A program made the translations under genes and the position numbers. From an uncultured Collinsella sp. (GTDB taxonomy: Bacteria; Actinomycetota; Coriobacteriia; Coriobacteriales; Coriobacteriaceae), in assembly GCA_902475865.1 (NCBI GenBank), contig CABSBK010000056.1, forward strand, positions 1 to 7,017: a stretch of DNA of 7,017 nucleotides, given 5' to 3'. Position 1 is the first letter of the stretch, and every line of letters begins with the position of its first letter. Below the pieces are notes generated by a model. The model was not told the DNA's origin. It saw nothing but the letters and a program-made list of their open reading frames with translations, and ran no database searches. Of the stretch, positions 1 to 6,191 are shown piece after piece.

Positions 1-56
1 CGACCGTAGGTTGAGCTAAGCCTGCAGCCGGAAATGGAGTGCGTGTATGCGTGCCG
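1..56. other. Non-coding stretch downstream of infA
   Basis: This stretch lies after the infA stop codon in the direction of transcription. The usual neighbour after infA in this type of operon is rpmJ (L36), then rpsM, rpsK, rpsD and rpoA. No Shine-Dalgarno site, start codon of a recognisable L36, or terminator with a U-tract is visible in these bases. The next gene, if present, starts beyond the window edge. Confidence 0.5.
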
Positions 57-275
57 CTATTTGTAGCGATAGGTGATGCGGCCGCGGGTCAGGTCGTACG
101 GGGAAAGCTCCACGACAACCCTGTCACCGGGGAGAATGCGGATGTAATTCATTCGGATCTTGCCAGAAATGTTGCACAGAACCGAATGACCGTTCTCGAG
201 CTCGACCTTAAACATGGCGTTGGGCAGCGGTTCCTTTACCGTACCCTCGAGCTCAATTGCGTCTTCCTTCTTCAC
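57..275 (-). CDS. infA: Translation initiation factor IF-1
   Basis: IF-1 is a small cytoplasmic OB-fold protein that binds the A site of the 30S subunit and works with IF-2 and IF-3 during initiation. The product reads as a complete family member: [12 protein letters not shown] at the N-terminus, [13 protein letters not shown] in the middle (about residues 29-41), the [20 protein letters not shown] core (46-65) and the RITYRYK ending. I chose the GTG at 273-275 because it gives 72 residues, the same as E. coli IF-1, and puts a weak AGAAAG site 10 bases upstream. A TTG at 279-281 would add two residues (Leu, then Val read from the GTG) but lies only 4 bases from that site, and an in-frame TGA immediately precedes it. 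The gene is set apart from map by more than 225 bases with its own candidate promoter, so it may be transcribed separately. Identity is secure; the start is likely but not certain. Confidence 0.96.
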   Translation of the reverse strand: MKKEDAIELEGTVKEPLPNAMFKVELENGHSVLCNISGKIRMNYIRILPGDRVVVELSPYDLTRGRITYRYK

Positions 276-314
276 AAGCAATCATCTTTCTCTAGAAAAC
301 GACAGCGATTGAGT

Positions 315-343
315 ATTCTACAATACGCATGCACGTATCGTAA
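315..343 (-). promoter_or_regulatory. Candidate infA promoter
   Basis: On the minus strand there is a TAGAAT at 320-315, one base from the consensus -10 box. A weak -35-like TTACGA (3 of 6 matches) lies 17 bases upstream at 343-338. A start a few bases beyond the -10 would leave a leader of roughly 30 bases before infA. The spacer contains an imperfect palindrome (323-338). The position and the -10 support it; the poor -35 makes it tentative. Confidence 0.4.
323..338. repeat. Short inverted repeat in the infA promoter spacer
   Basis: ATACG and CGTAT (323-327 and 334-338) flank a 6-base centre containing GCATGC overlap. The site covers most of the spacer between the candidate -10 and -35 of infA, where a protein-binding site could affect transcription. 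Arms of this length can arise by chance, so it is only a candidate operator. Confidence 0.3.
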
Positions 344-358
344 TATCTTCGTAATGGC

Positions 359-374
359 TCCACATCTACGTGGA
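359..374. repeat. Short inverted repeat upstream of the infA promoter
   Basis: TCCAC (359-363) and GTGGA (370-374) are exact 5-base inverted arms around a 6-base centre. The site lies about 16 bases upstream of the candidate infA -35 box. It could be an operator half-site pair or a small hairpin. The arms are too short to be convincing alone. Confidence 0.3.
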
Positions 375-379
375 ACTTG

Positions 380-396
380 TTACATTTGAAATGTAA
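380..396. repeat. 17-base palindrome TTACATTT-G-AAATGTAA
   Basis: The two 8-base arms match exactly around a single central base. The right arm is also the outer end of the larger inverted repeat at 387-517, and the same 8-mer occurs again at 508-515 across the map stop codon. The odd-length, A+T-rich symmetry resembles a dimeric transcription factor site, but it could equally be part of the larger element. It lies about 35 bases upstream of the candidate infA -35 box. Confidence 0.6.
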
Positions 397-517
397 AACA
401 AAGCCGTTCCCTGATGCCCAAGATCGCCTTGAAATGAGAAGGAATAGACCTTGGGGTCATGCCTTCGAAATTGAAAGGCGAGGTTGGGCATCAGGGGGCG
501 GCGACTTTTACATTTCA
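387..517. repeat. Nested 131-base inverted repeat spanning the map stop codon
   Basis: The two sides pair in tiers. A 12-base exact outer arm TGAAATGTAAAA (387-398) pairs with its complement at 506-517. A 4-base GCCG/CGGC core (403-406 and 499-502) follows. A second exact 12-base arm, CCCTGATGCCCA (409-420), pairs with 485-496, then a 7-base arm at 424-430 with 475-481. The centre (438-466) folds on itself with GAAGG/CCTTC and GACC/GGTC around a 4-base loop. The outer arm contains the map stop codon. Read in the direction of map transcription, the element ends in GGCTTTGTTTTACA, which is U-rich but is itself paired. It could be a terminator-like element, a small non-autonomous mobile element, or both. 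I see no target-site duplication. Confidence 0.8.
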
Positions 518-1296
518 CCGCCTTGCAAGGAACACCAAGCGCCTTGCGCGTCGGTAGTGAGAATCACCGGACCGTCATTGGTAATGGCGACGGTGTTCTC
601 GTAGTGCGCGGCGGGCAGGTGGTCGTTGGTCGTAACGATCCAACCATCGGAGCCTGTGCTCACATGATTGGAGCCCATCGTAACCATCGGCTCGATGGCG
701 ATGACCATACCAGCCTGAAGGCGAACGCCTCTCCCCTTCTTTCCATAATTTGGAACGTTGGGGTCCTCGTGCATCACACGACCGATACCATGCCCCACGT
801 AATCGCGAAGCACGCCGTAACCGTGAGACTCGGCGAGGGACTGAACGGCATAGCCAACGTCCCCGATATGATTACCGGGAACAGCCTGCTCAATAGCAGC
901 CTTTAGGCAATCGCGCGTGACCTCGCACAGGGCCTTGGCCTCGGGCGTGGGGGTGCCGACGAAAAACGTCCAGGCGTTATCGCCAACCCAACCGTCAACG
1001 ACGGCTCCCGTATCGATGGAAATGATATCGCCATCACGCAGGATCATGTCGGGATTGGGAATACCGTGAACCACGGCATCGTTGATCGATGCGCAAATGG
1101 TTCCGGGGAACCCGCCGTAACCCTTAAAGGCAGGGGTGCCGCCATGCATGCGGATAATCTGCTCCGCGAGCTGATCGAGCTCGAAGGTCGACACGCCGGG
1201 GCGAACCATAGCCCCAACGTGGCGGAGCGCCATCTTAGATAGCGCTCCTGCCTTCTTCATCTGCTCAATTTGCGTTGCAGACTTAATCTTGATCAT
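508..1296 (-). CDS. map: Methionine aminopeptidase, type I
   Basis: This cytoplasmic metalloenzyme removes the initiator methionine from new proteins whose second residue is small. The 262-residue product shows the whole M24 pita-bread core: FKGYGGFPGTICASIND (57-73), His77 in VVHGIP, and five metal ligands at Asp95 (SIDTG), Asp106 (GDNAWT), His169 (GHGIG), Glu202 (AIEP) and Glu233 (HYENT). There is no long N-terminal zinc-finger extension. The ATG at 1294-1296 overlaps the adk TGA stop in an ATGA arrangement, so the two are probably translationally coupled; an AGAGG site lies about 10 bases upstream. The product ends with a tail of about 17 residues after GPVIL, and its last two codons lie inside the inverted repeat at 387-517. 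The length is slightly more than the roughly 250-264 usual for the family. Function is secure. Confidence 0.97.
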   Translation of the reverse strand: MIKIKSATQIEQMKKAGALSKMALRHVGAMVRPGVSTFELDQLAEQIIRMHGGTPAFKGYGGFPGTICASINDAVVHGIPNPDMILRDGDIISIDTGAVVDGWVGDNAWTFFVGTPTPEAKALCEVTRDCLKAAIEQAVPGNHIGDVGYAVQSLAESHGYGVLRDYVGHGIGRVMHEDPNVPNYGKKGRGVRLQAGMVIAIEPMVTMGSNHVSTGSDGWIVTTNDHLPAAHYENTVAITNDGPVILTTDAQGAWCSLQGGEM

Positions 1297-1919
1297 AGAC
1301 CGAGAGCCTCTTTGACATCCCCGTACACGGTCTCGCGAGCCTGGTCACCGTTGACCGACTTGAGCAGACCCTGGCCACGATAGTAGTCGACGAGCGGGCT
1401 CGTGGACTTCTCGTAGACGTCGAGACGGTTCTTGATGGTCTCGGGCTTGTCGTCGTCGCGCTGATACATCTCGCCGCCGCACTTGGGGCAGGTAGTATCG
1501 GCAGCCGTGCCGGTGTAGCCGCAGGCACGGCAGGTGCGACGCGAAGACAGACGATCGATGATGACCTCGGGGGCCACATCGACCAGAAGGGCGCAGTCGA
1601 TCTCGCGACCCATGGCGGAGAGCTCGGAATCGAGCGTCACAGCCTGGGCGGTGTTGCGCGGGAAGCCATCGAGGATGAAGCCCTGCTGGGCGTCATCGGC
1701 GGCAAGGCGCTCCTTGACAAGGTCGATCACGAGCTGGTCGGGAACGAGCTCGCCAGCGTCCATGTACTTCTTAGCCTGAATACCAAGCTCGGTGCCACCC
1801 TTGACGGCAGCACGCAGCAGGTCGCCCGTGGAAATGTGAGCGACGCCAAACTCGGCGACGAGCTCCTGTGCGACGGTGCCCTTACCGGCACCCGGAGCTC
1901 CGAGCAATACGAGGTTCAT
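1293..1919 (-). CDS. adk: Adenylate kinase
   Basis: Adenylate kinase converts ATP and AMP to two ADP in the cytoplasm. The 208-residue product carries the P-loop GAPGAGKGT (7-15), the AMP-binding STGDLLR (30-36) and DGFPRN (84-89). Its long LID (about 124-160) has four zinc-type cysteines at 130, 133, 144 and 147, followed by DDDKPETIKNRL. A cysteine-bearing LID is typical of Gram-positive enzymes and absent from the E. coli type. I start it at the ATG at 1917-1919, because AGGAGG lies 7 bases upstream and the protein then begins MNLVLLGAPG as usual. A TTG two codons earlier (1923-1925) sits one base from that site and is very unlikely. The gene lies 18 bases after secY and overlaps map by 4 bases. 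Confidence 0.97.
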   Translation of the reverse strand: MNLVLLGAPGAGKGTVAQELVAEFGVAHISTGDLLRAAVKGGTELGIQAKKYMDAGELVPDQLVIDLVKERLAADDAQQGFILDGFPRNTAQAVTLDSELSAMGREIDCALLVDVAPEVIIDRLSSRRTCRACGYTGTAADTTCPKCGGEMYQRDDDKPETIKNRLDVYEKSTSPLVDYYRGQGLLKSVNGDQARETVYGDVKEALGL

Positions 1920-1937
1920 GAGCAATCCTCCTCTAGC

Positions 1938-3224
1938 CTATTTAAAGAATCCATCGTAATCATACATCTTGATCTGGCCTTCGAGCTTATCGACCGTGTC
2001 GAGCACGACGCCGACCATGATGAGGATGGACGTGCCGCCAAATGCCTGGATCAGATGGTTACCCGTGAAGGAGAAGATGATCGAAGGCACGATGGCGATG
2101 AGCGCCAAAAAGACAGCGCTTGGAAGCGTGATCTTGTTGAGCGCGTTCTTGATGTAGGCCGCGGTAGCCCTACCCGGACGAACGCCCGGAATAAAGCCGC
2201 CCTGCTTCTTAAGGTTGTCGGCCGTGTCATCAGGGTTGAACACCATGGAGGTGTAGAAGTACGCGAAGAACACGATGAGGACAACGTTAAGCACCCAGTT
2301 GAGCCAACCGGTCGAAAGCGCAGAGGCAACTGCCTGAATCCAGCCGATGCCGGGGAAGAACACGGCAATCTGGGCCGGGAAGTACAGCAGCGCCGAAGCG
2401 AAGATGATCGGCACGACACCCGCGGTGTTGACCTTGATGGGCAGATAGGTGGTCTGGCCACCCATCATGCGACGGCCCACGACGCGCTTGGCGTAGGAGA
2501 CCGGAATGCGGCGCTGGCCGCGCTCAAGGAAAACAATCAGCGGGATAACCAGCAAGATGATGGCGCAGATGATCACCATGGTGATGATGCCACCGGCATT
2601 GCCCTCGGTGCTGGAGAAGATCGCCTGCGGCAGGCCGGCCATGATGTTCGCGAAGATGATCAGCGACATGCCATTGCCGATACCGCGCTGGGTGATGAGC
2701 TCACCAATCCACATGATCAGCATGGCGCCCGCGGTGAGCGTGCCGACGATCATGAGGTCGAAGATGATCTCGGGAGCGCCGGCGCCAGTAAAGCTGATGC
2801 CGAAGCTCTTAAAGAGGAAGAGGTAACCCACGGAGTTGAGGATTGCCAGAGCCAGGGTGAGGTAACGCGAATACTGCGTAATCTTGGTCTGACCGACCTC
2901 GCCCTCGCGGGCAAGCTCATGCAGGGAAGGCACAACGGCCTGGAGCATCTGGAGGATGATCGAGCTGGTGATGTAAGGCATGATGCCCAGGGAGAACACC
3001 GAAACATAGCTCAACGCGCCACCAGAGAAAAGATTCAGGAGGGCCATAGCACCTGCGGCGACCGAATTGTTATCGGTCGAGAAAAGGCCCAGCATCCCCT
3101 GGAAGGGAATGCCGGGCACAGGAACGTGCGCACCAATGCGGTACACGACGAGCATAGCTATGGTAAAAAGAATCTTTTCGCGCAATTCTTTGATGCGGAA
3201 AGCATTCTTAAGACCATTTAGCAC
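1938..3224 (-). CDS. secY: Preprotein translocase channel subunit SecY
   Basis: SecY forms the membrane pore through which SecA or the ribosome threads proteins, together with SecE and SecG. The 428-residue product is full length, with about ten hydrophobic segments (first near 18-35, last near 397-412). Recognisable parts are the plug and TM2 region [19 protein letters not shown] (67-85), [18 protein letters not shown] (174-191), the cytoplasmic loop [14 protein letters not shown] (234-247), [13 protein letters not shown] (266-278) and the [10 protein letters not shown] loop (342-351), where SecA and ribosomes dock. The start is a GTG at 3222-3224 that overlaps the rplO stop by 7 bases. The Shine-Dalgarno is weak (GGAAAGG, about 9 bases upstream), so translation is probably coupled to rplO. 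The N-terminal residues ([15 protein letters not shown]) match the family start well. Its place between rplO and adk is the usual one. Confidence 0.98.
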   Translation of the reverse strand: MLNGLKNAFRIKELREKILFTIAMLVVYRIGAHVPVPGIPFQGMLGLFSTDNNSVAAGAMALLNLFSGGALSYVSVFSLGIMPYITSSIILQMLQAVVPSLHELAREGEVGQTKITQYSRYLTLALAILNSVGYLFLFKSFGISFTGAGAPEIIFDLMIVGTLTAGAMLIMWIGELITQRGIGNGMSLIIFANIMAGLPQAIFSSTEGNAGGIITMVIICAIILLVIPLIVFLERGQRRIPVSYAKRVVGRRMMGGQTTYLPIKVNTAGVVPIIFASALLYFPAQIAVFFPGIGWIQAVASALSTGWLNWVLNVVLIVFFAYFYTSMVFNPDDTADNLKKQGGFIPGVRPGRATAAYIKNALNKITLPSAVFLALIAIVPSIIFSFTGNHLIQAFGGTSILIMVGVVLDTVDKLEGQIKMYDYDGFFK

Positions 3225-3667
3225 GGCAGCTCGACCTTTCCGCCGGCGGCCTCGATCTTGGCCTGCGCAGAAGCGCTGACCTTGTCGACCTTGACCGTGA
3301 ACTTCTTGGTGAGCTCACCATTGCCGAGCACCTTGACGGGCTCGAACTCGCTCTTGGTGATGCGAGCGGCCTTAAGAGCGGCACCGTCGATCACAGCGCC
3401 GTCCTCGAACTTGCGCTCGAGACGCTCAACGTTAACGGCGGTGTACTCGATGCGACGGGGGTTGCGGAAGCCCGGAAGCTTGGGCAGGCGCATAGCCAGC
3501 GGAGTCTGGCCACCCTCGAAGCCGGCACCCTTGGTGCCGCCAGAGCGGGAACCCTGGCCCTTCTGACCGCGGCCAGAAGTGGTGCCGTGACCCGAAGAAT
3601 TGCCACGGCCGACGCGCTTGCGGTTCTTGGTGGAACCGGGCGCGGGAGTAAGATCGTGAAGCTGCAT
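3218..3667 (-). CDS. rplO: 50S ribosomal protein L15
   Basis: L15 is a late-binding protein of the large subunit that helps organise 23S rRNA. The 149-residue product has the very basic, glycine-rich N-terminal extension ([15 protein letters not shown] at 14-28, then repeated RGQKG and GGTKGAG segments). A globular C-terminal part follows, with the family signature [20 protein letters not shown] (112-131) and [14 protein letters not shown] at the end. It ends in an unusual but harmless LPC. The ATG has an AGAGGAG site about 6 bases upstream, inside the end of rpmD, and the gap between the two is 3 bases. The stop overlaps the secY GTG start. Length and order are normal. Confidence 0.97.
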   Translation of the reverse strand: MQLHDLTPAPGSTKNRKRVGRGNSSGHGTTSGRGQKGQGSRSGGTKGAGFEGGQTPLAMRLPKLPGFRNPRRIEYTAVNVERLERKFEDGAVIDGAALKAARITKSEFEPVKVLGNGELTKKFTVKVDKVSASAQAKIEAAGGKVELPC

Positions 3668-3670
3668 TTG

Positions 3671-3853
3671 CTACTCCTCTACAATCTCGACAAGGTGCTT
3701 GACCTTGAAGATCATGCCGCGGACGGACTCGTTGTCAGCAATCTCGCGAACCTCGCGGATCCTGTGGAGACCGAGGGCACGGACAGTACGGACCTGGTCC
3801 TGCTTGCAACCGTTGGTGCTGCGGACCTGTTTGATCTTGATGGTGTCAGCCAT
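3671..3853 (-). CDS. rpmD: 50S ribosomal protein L30
   Basis: L30 is a small large-subunit protein near the base of the central protuberance. The 60-residue product has the normal length and the typical IKIKQVRSTNGCKQDQVRTVRALGL pattern in its first half (split here only by description), with RGMIFKVKHLVEI near the end. It starts 2 bases after the rpsE stop. An AAGGAG site lies inside the last rpsE codons, 8 bases from the ATG, so it is probably coupled to rpsE. It lies between rpsE and rplO, as in most bacteria. Confidence 0.96.
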   Translation of the reverse strand: MADTIKIKQVRSTNGCKQDQVRTVRALGLHRIREVREIADNESVRGMIFKVKHLVEIVEE

Positions 3854-3855
3854 GC

Positions 3856-4380
3856 TTAGTTCTCCTTACCGACGAACATCTCGGAGACCGTCAGGCCACG
3901 GCGAGCCGCGACGTCCTCAGGGCTGGAGAGCTCCTTGAGGCCCTCGACGGCAGCCTTGATGATGTTGAGGCCGTTGTCGGTACCGAGGGACTTGGACAGG
4001 ACGTTCTTGATGCCAGCAAGCTCGAAGAGGGGACGCACAGCGCCGCCGGCGATAACGCCGGTACCCTCGACAGCGGGCTTGATGATGATGCGGCCGGCAC
4101 CAAAGTGACCGAGAACCTCGTGCGGAATGGTGCCCTGCTCGGTCACCGGCACGTGGAACATGTTCTTCTTGGCATCGAGAGACGCCTTGGAGATGGCCAT
4201 GGGCACCTCAGCGGACTTGCCCATGCCAACGCCGACGTTGCCCTTGCCGTCGCCAACGACGACGAGAGCGACGAGGCTCATGCGACGACCACCCTTGACG
4301 GTCTTCGACACGCGGTTGATGTAAACGACGCGCTCCTCGAACTCGGAGGCCTCGCGCTGCTGCTTCTGATTACGAGCCAT
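3856..4380 (-). CDS. rpsE: 30S ribosomal protein S5
   Basis: S5 sits on the back of the small subunit, contributes to decoding accuracy and to the mRNA entry helicase activity, and is a known site of spectinomycin-resistance changes. The 174-residue product has an N-terminal double-stranded-RNA-binding domain beginning at [11 protein letters not shown] (14-24). It includes the VKGGRRMS loop (28-35), which is intact and looks wild type, and [20 protein letters not shown] (41-60). The C-terminal domain has [19 protein letters not shown] (106-124). Compared with shorter versions it has a brief N-terminal extension rich in Gln and charged residues. The AGGAGG ribosome site overlaps the rplR stop codon, 10 bases before the ATG; the gap to rplR is 14 bases. 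Confidence 0.97.
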   Translation of the reverse strand: MARNQKQQREASEFEERVVYINRVSKTVKGGRRMSLVALVVVGDGKGNVGVGMGKSAEVPMAISKASLDAKKNMFHVPVTEQGTIPHEVLGHFGAGRIIIKPAVEGTGVIAGGAVRPLFELAGIKNVLSKSLGTDNGLNIIKAAVEGLKELSSPEDVAARRGLTVSEMFVGKEN

Positions 4381-4394
4381 GTGCTACATACCTC

Positions 4395-4763
4395 CTAGAA
4401 CTCGAGACCGGCGGCACGAGCACCGTCGGCGAGGGCCTTGACGCGGCCATGGTAGATACGGCCACCACGATCGAAAGCGACCTTGGTGATGCCGGCCTCG
4501 ATGGCACGCTTGCCAACGAGCTGACCGACCTTCTCCGCAGCCTCCTTGTTCGAGGTGTGGGTGCCCTTGAACTCGGCCTCGAGGGTCGAGGCGGAGACGA
4601 GCGTCAGGCTGGAGCCCTTGCTGTCGTCGATGATCTGGGCATAGATGTTGGCGTTGGTACGGGTCACGCGAAGGCGCGGACGCTCGGCGGTACCCGAGAC
4701 CTTGCCGCGAACACGACGCTGACGACGCTTGAGGCCTTCCAGCTTCGCCTTATGCTTGTTCAT
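4395..4763 (-). CDS. rplR: 50S ribosomal protein L18
   Basis: L18 binds 5S rRNA with L5 and helps dock it into the central protuberance. The 122-residue product has the usual length. Its N-terminal arm is basic ([20 protein letters not shown], 11-30), followed by [17 protein letters not shown] (31-47), and the protein ends with [23 protein letters not shown], of which [14 protein letters not shown] is the family signature. The ATG has an AGGAG site 7 bases upstream. The 75-base gap to rplF contains a perfect 8-base-pair hairpin. Confidence 0.97.
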   Translation of the reverse strand: MNKHKAKLEGLKRRQRRVRGKVSGTAERPRLRVTRTNANIYAQIIDDSKGSSLTLVSASTLEAEFKGTHTSNKEAAEKVGQLVGKRAIEAGITKVAFDRGGRIYHGRVKALADGARAAGLEF

Positions 4764-4791
4764 ACGTAAACTCCTAAAAAGGTTGATCTTG

Positions 4792-4813
4792 CCAGCACCT
4801 AACGGGGTGCTGG
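4792..4813 (-). promoter_or_regulatory. Perfect hairpin between rplF and rplR
   Basis: CCAGCACC (4792-4799) and GGTGCTGG (4806-4813) are exact inverted arms around a 6-base loop, in a 75-base gap. On the mRNA the stem is followed by CAAGATC, not a U-run, so it is not an ordinary intrinsic terminator. It could protect mRNA ends, mark a processing site, or separate translation of rplF and rplR. The hairpin is certain as sequence; its role is unknown. Confidence 0.6.
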
Positions 4814-4838
4814 TCTTATGCGAGTGAGTCGGTTACGA

Positions 4839-5375
4839 CTACTTGGCGGCCTTACCCAGCTTGCGGCGGATGTGCTCGCCAACATAGTGGATACCCTTGC
4901 CCTTGTAAGGCTCGGGAGGACGATGGCCGCGGATCTCAGCGGCGATCTGACCGACCTGCTGCTTGTTGATACCCTTGACGTTCACGTGGGTGTTGTCGGG
5001 AACCTCGAAGGTGATGCCCTCGGGAGCCTCGACGATCACGGGGTGCGAGAAGCCCAGGGAGAACTCGAGGTTCTTGCCCTTCTGCTGCACGCGGTAACCG
5101 ACGCCGGCGAGCTCGAGCTTCTTCTCGAAGCCCTCGGAAACGCCAACAACCATGTTGTGGATGAGGGCGCGGGTGAGGCCGTGGCGGGCACGGGTCTCAC
5201 GCTCGTCGTCGGGACGGGAAACGGTGAGGACGTTGTCCTCGACGTTGATGGTGAGCTTCTCAAAAACATCGAGCTCGAGCTGGCCCTTGGGGCCCTTGAC
5301 GACAACGTTGTTGCCGCTGACTGCCACTTCGACTCCGGCGGGAATCTGGACAGGCTTATTACCGATACGAGACAC
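4839..5375 (-). CDS. rplF: 50S ribosomal protein L6
   Basis: L6 binds domain VI of 23S rRNA near the sarcin-ricin loop and the factor-binding site. The 178-residue product consists of the usual tandem pair of related domains (about 1-80 and 81-178). It starts [12 protein letters not shown] and carries the L6 signature PEPYKGKGI at 154-162, followed by [16 protein letters not shown]. The start is a GTG at 5373-5375 with an AAGGAG site about 6 bases upstream. The family N-terminus aligns exactly there, so the GTG is well supported. The gap to rpsH is 33 bases. Confidence 0.97.
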   Translation of the reverse strand: MSRIGNKPVQIPAGVEVAVSGNNVVVKGPKGQLELDVFEKLTINVEDNVLTVSRPDDERETRARHGLTRALIHNMVVGVSEGFEKKLELAGVGYRVQQKGKNLEFSLGFSHPVIVEAPEGITFEVPDNTHVNVKGINKQQVGQIAAEIRGHRPPEPYKGKGIHYVGEHIRRKLGKAAK

Positions 5376-5408
5376 GGTGATCTCCTTTCCTTCTACCTAC
5401 CGAGCGAA

Positions 5409-5807
5409 TTACCAGACGTAAGCGATGATCTCGCCGCCGACGTTGTGCTTGCGAGCATCGCGGTCGGTCATGACGCCATGGCTGGTGGAAATAATGGCGG
5501 TACCAAGGCCACCGCGGACGCGGGGCATGTCGGCAACGCCGGTGTACTTACGCAGGCCCGGCTTGGAAATGCGGCGGATGCCGTTGATGACCTTAGCCTT
5601 CTTGGGACCATACTTAAGCGTGATGTGCAGAGTCTTCTGGGGAACGGTGTCCTCGACATCGTAGCCCTCGATGTAGCCCTCCTCGTGCAGAACACGAGCG
5701 ATCTCGACGAGCTTCTTGCTGCTCGGCATGGAGACCGTGGCCTTGTTCACAGAGTTAGCGTTACGGATGCGCGTAAGCATATCTGCGATCGGGTCTGTAA
5801 GGTTCAT
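5409..5807 (-). CDS. rpsH: 30S ribosomal protein S8
   Basis: S8 is an early-binding protein that organises the central domain of 16S rRNA, and in E. coli it also represses its own operon by binding spc mRNA. The 132-residue product starts [17 protein letters not shown] and ends with the strong signature [14 protein letters not shown] (106-119) and [11 protein letters not shown]. The ATG has an AAGGAG site 7 bases upstream. The 119-base gap to rpsN is the longest inside the ribosomal-protein run and contains an 8-base-pair hairpin. Whether S8 autoregulates here cannot be decided from sequence alone. Confidence 0.97.
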   Translation of the reverse strand: MNLTDPIADMLTRIRNANSVNKATVSMPSSKKLVEIARVLHEEGYIEGYDVEDTVPQKTLHITLKYGPKKAKVINGIRRISKPGLRKYTGVADMPRVRGGLGTAIISTSHGVMTDRDARKHNVGGEIIAYVW

Positions 5808-5848
5808 ACAGATTCTCCTTCGTTCTTGATGAACACGTGCTCTTGGTT

Positions 5849-5871
5849 CTTCGCCGCCCTTAACGGCAAAG
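5849..5871 (-). promoter_or_regulatory. Hairpin in the rpsN-rpsH gap
   Basis: On the mRNA strand CUUUGCCG (5871-5864) pairs with CGGCGAAG (5856-5849) around a 7-base loop. One of the eight pairs is a G-U wobble that would be a C-A mismatch in the opposite strand. The hairpin ends about 41 bases before the rpsH start and has no U-tract. It could be a regulatory or mRNA-processing structure upstream of the S8 gene. Its function is unknown. Confidence 0.55.
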
Positions 5872-5926
5872 CCTAACTAGCGCGTTTTCCCTGTTCCAAA
5901 CGGATGCTTGAAACGCTGGTAGTGAC

Positions 5927-6112
5927 TTACCAGCTGGCCTTCTTAACGCCGGGAAGCTCGCCCTTGAGTGCAAGCTCACGGAAGCAGACACGGCACAGGC
6001 CGAACTTGCGGTACACAGAGTGCGGACGGCCGCAGCGCTGGCAGCGCGTGTACTCACGAGTAGAGAACTTCTGCTTGCGATTGCACTTGACGATCATCGA
6101 TGTCTTAGCCAC
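5927..6112 (-). CDS. rpsZ: 30S ribosomal protein S14, zinc-binding short type
   Basis: S14 lies in the head of the small subunit and helps its assembly. This is the 61-residue zinc form, often named rpsZ or rpsN type Z, with CQRC at 24-27 and CRVC at 40-43. It has [18 protein letters not shown] in the middle and the near-invariant ending GVKKASW. The zinc-free form is about 89-101 residues. The start is a GTG at 6110-6112 with a full AGGAGG 6 bases upstream, and the MAKTSMI N-terminus matches the family. Actinobacteria may carry an additional zinc-free paralogue elsewhere; none is visible here. Confidence 0.97.
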   Translation of the reverse strand: MAKTSMIVKCNRKQKFSTREYTRCQRCGRPHSVYRKFGLCRVCFRELALKGELPGVKKASW

Positions 6113-6145
6113 TTATATCCTCCTCACATAGAGTATTGTTCGCCC

Positions 6146-6177
6146 CAAGCGCCGCCCCCTTGTGGGAACGGCGCTTA
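6146..6177 (-). promoter_or_regulatory. Long uninterrupted hairpin in the rplE-rpsN gap
   Basis: On the mRNA, UAAGCGCCGUUCCC (6177-6164) pairs without interruption with GGGGGCGGCGCUUG (6159-6146) around a 4-base ACAA loop. Three of the 14 pairs are G-U wobbles that exist only in the transcribed RNA; the other strand would have C-A mismatches. The stem is followed by GGGCGAACA rather than U residues, so it is not a standard terminator. It fills a large part of the 79-base gap and lies about 33 bases before the rpsZ start. It could act as an attenuator, processing or stability element. Confidence 0.65.
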
Positions 6178-6191
6178 TAGGGCAGGTGAAC

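Larger units (their letters stand above)
282..507. other. map-infA intergenic region (overview)
   Basis: This is one of the two longest non-coding stretches in the window and is visibly richer in A+T than the surrounding genes. I see no convincing coding sequence on either strand. From the map side it holds a nested inverted repeat (387-517), an odd-length palindrome (380-396), two short palindromes (359-374 and 323-338) and a candidate promoter (315-343) feeding infA. Together these could end the adk-map transcript and restart transcription at infA, but that reading is inference. Confidence 0.6.

Noticed and set aside
387..517. Calling the nested repeat an ordinary intrinsic terminator
   Set aside because: The U-rich part is itself inside the paired outer arm rather than following the stem, and the stem is far longer than usual.
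484..906. Plus-strand open frame of 140 codons opposite the end of map
   Set aside because: It is the complement of the map coding sequence and lacks a ribosome site or family resemblance.
1920..1925. TTG start for adk two codons before the ATG
   Set aside because: It lies only one base after the AGGAGG site, and the ATG at 1919 gives the normal N-terminus with 7-base spacing.
1836..3221. Long open frame on the plus strand opposite secY (461 codons)
   Set aside because: It mirrors the codon-biased secY gene, has a low-complexity His/Asp/Glu-rich product and no sign of an independent family.
4818..5876. Plus-strand open frame of 352 codons opposite rplF and rpsH
   Set aside because: The product is a Leu/Val/Asp-rich mirror of two certain genes; such antisense frames are common in GC-rich ribosomal operons.
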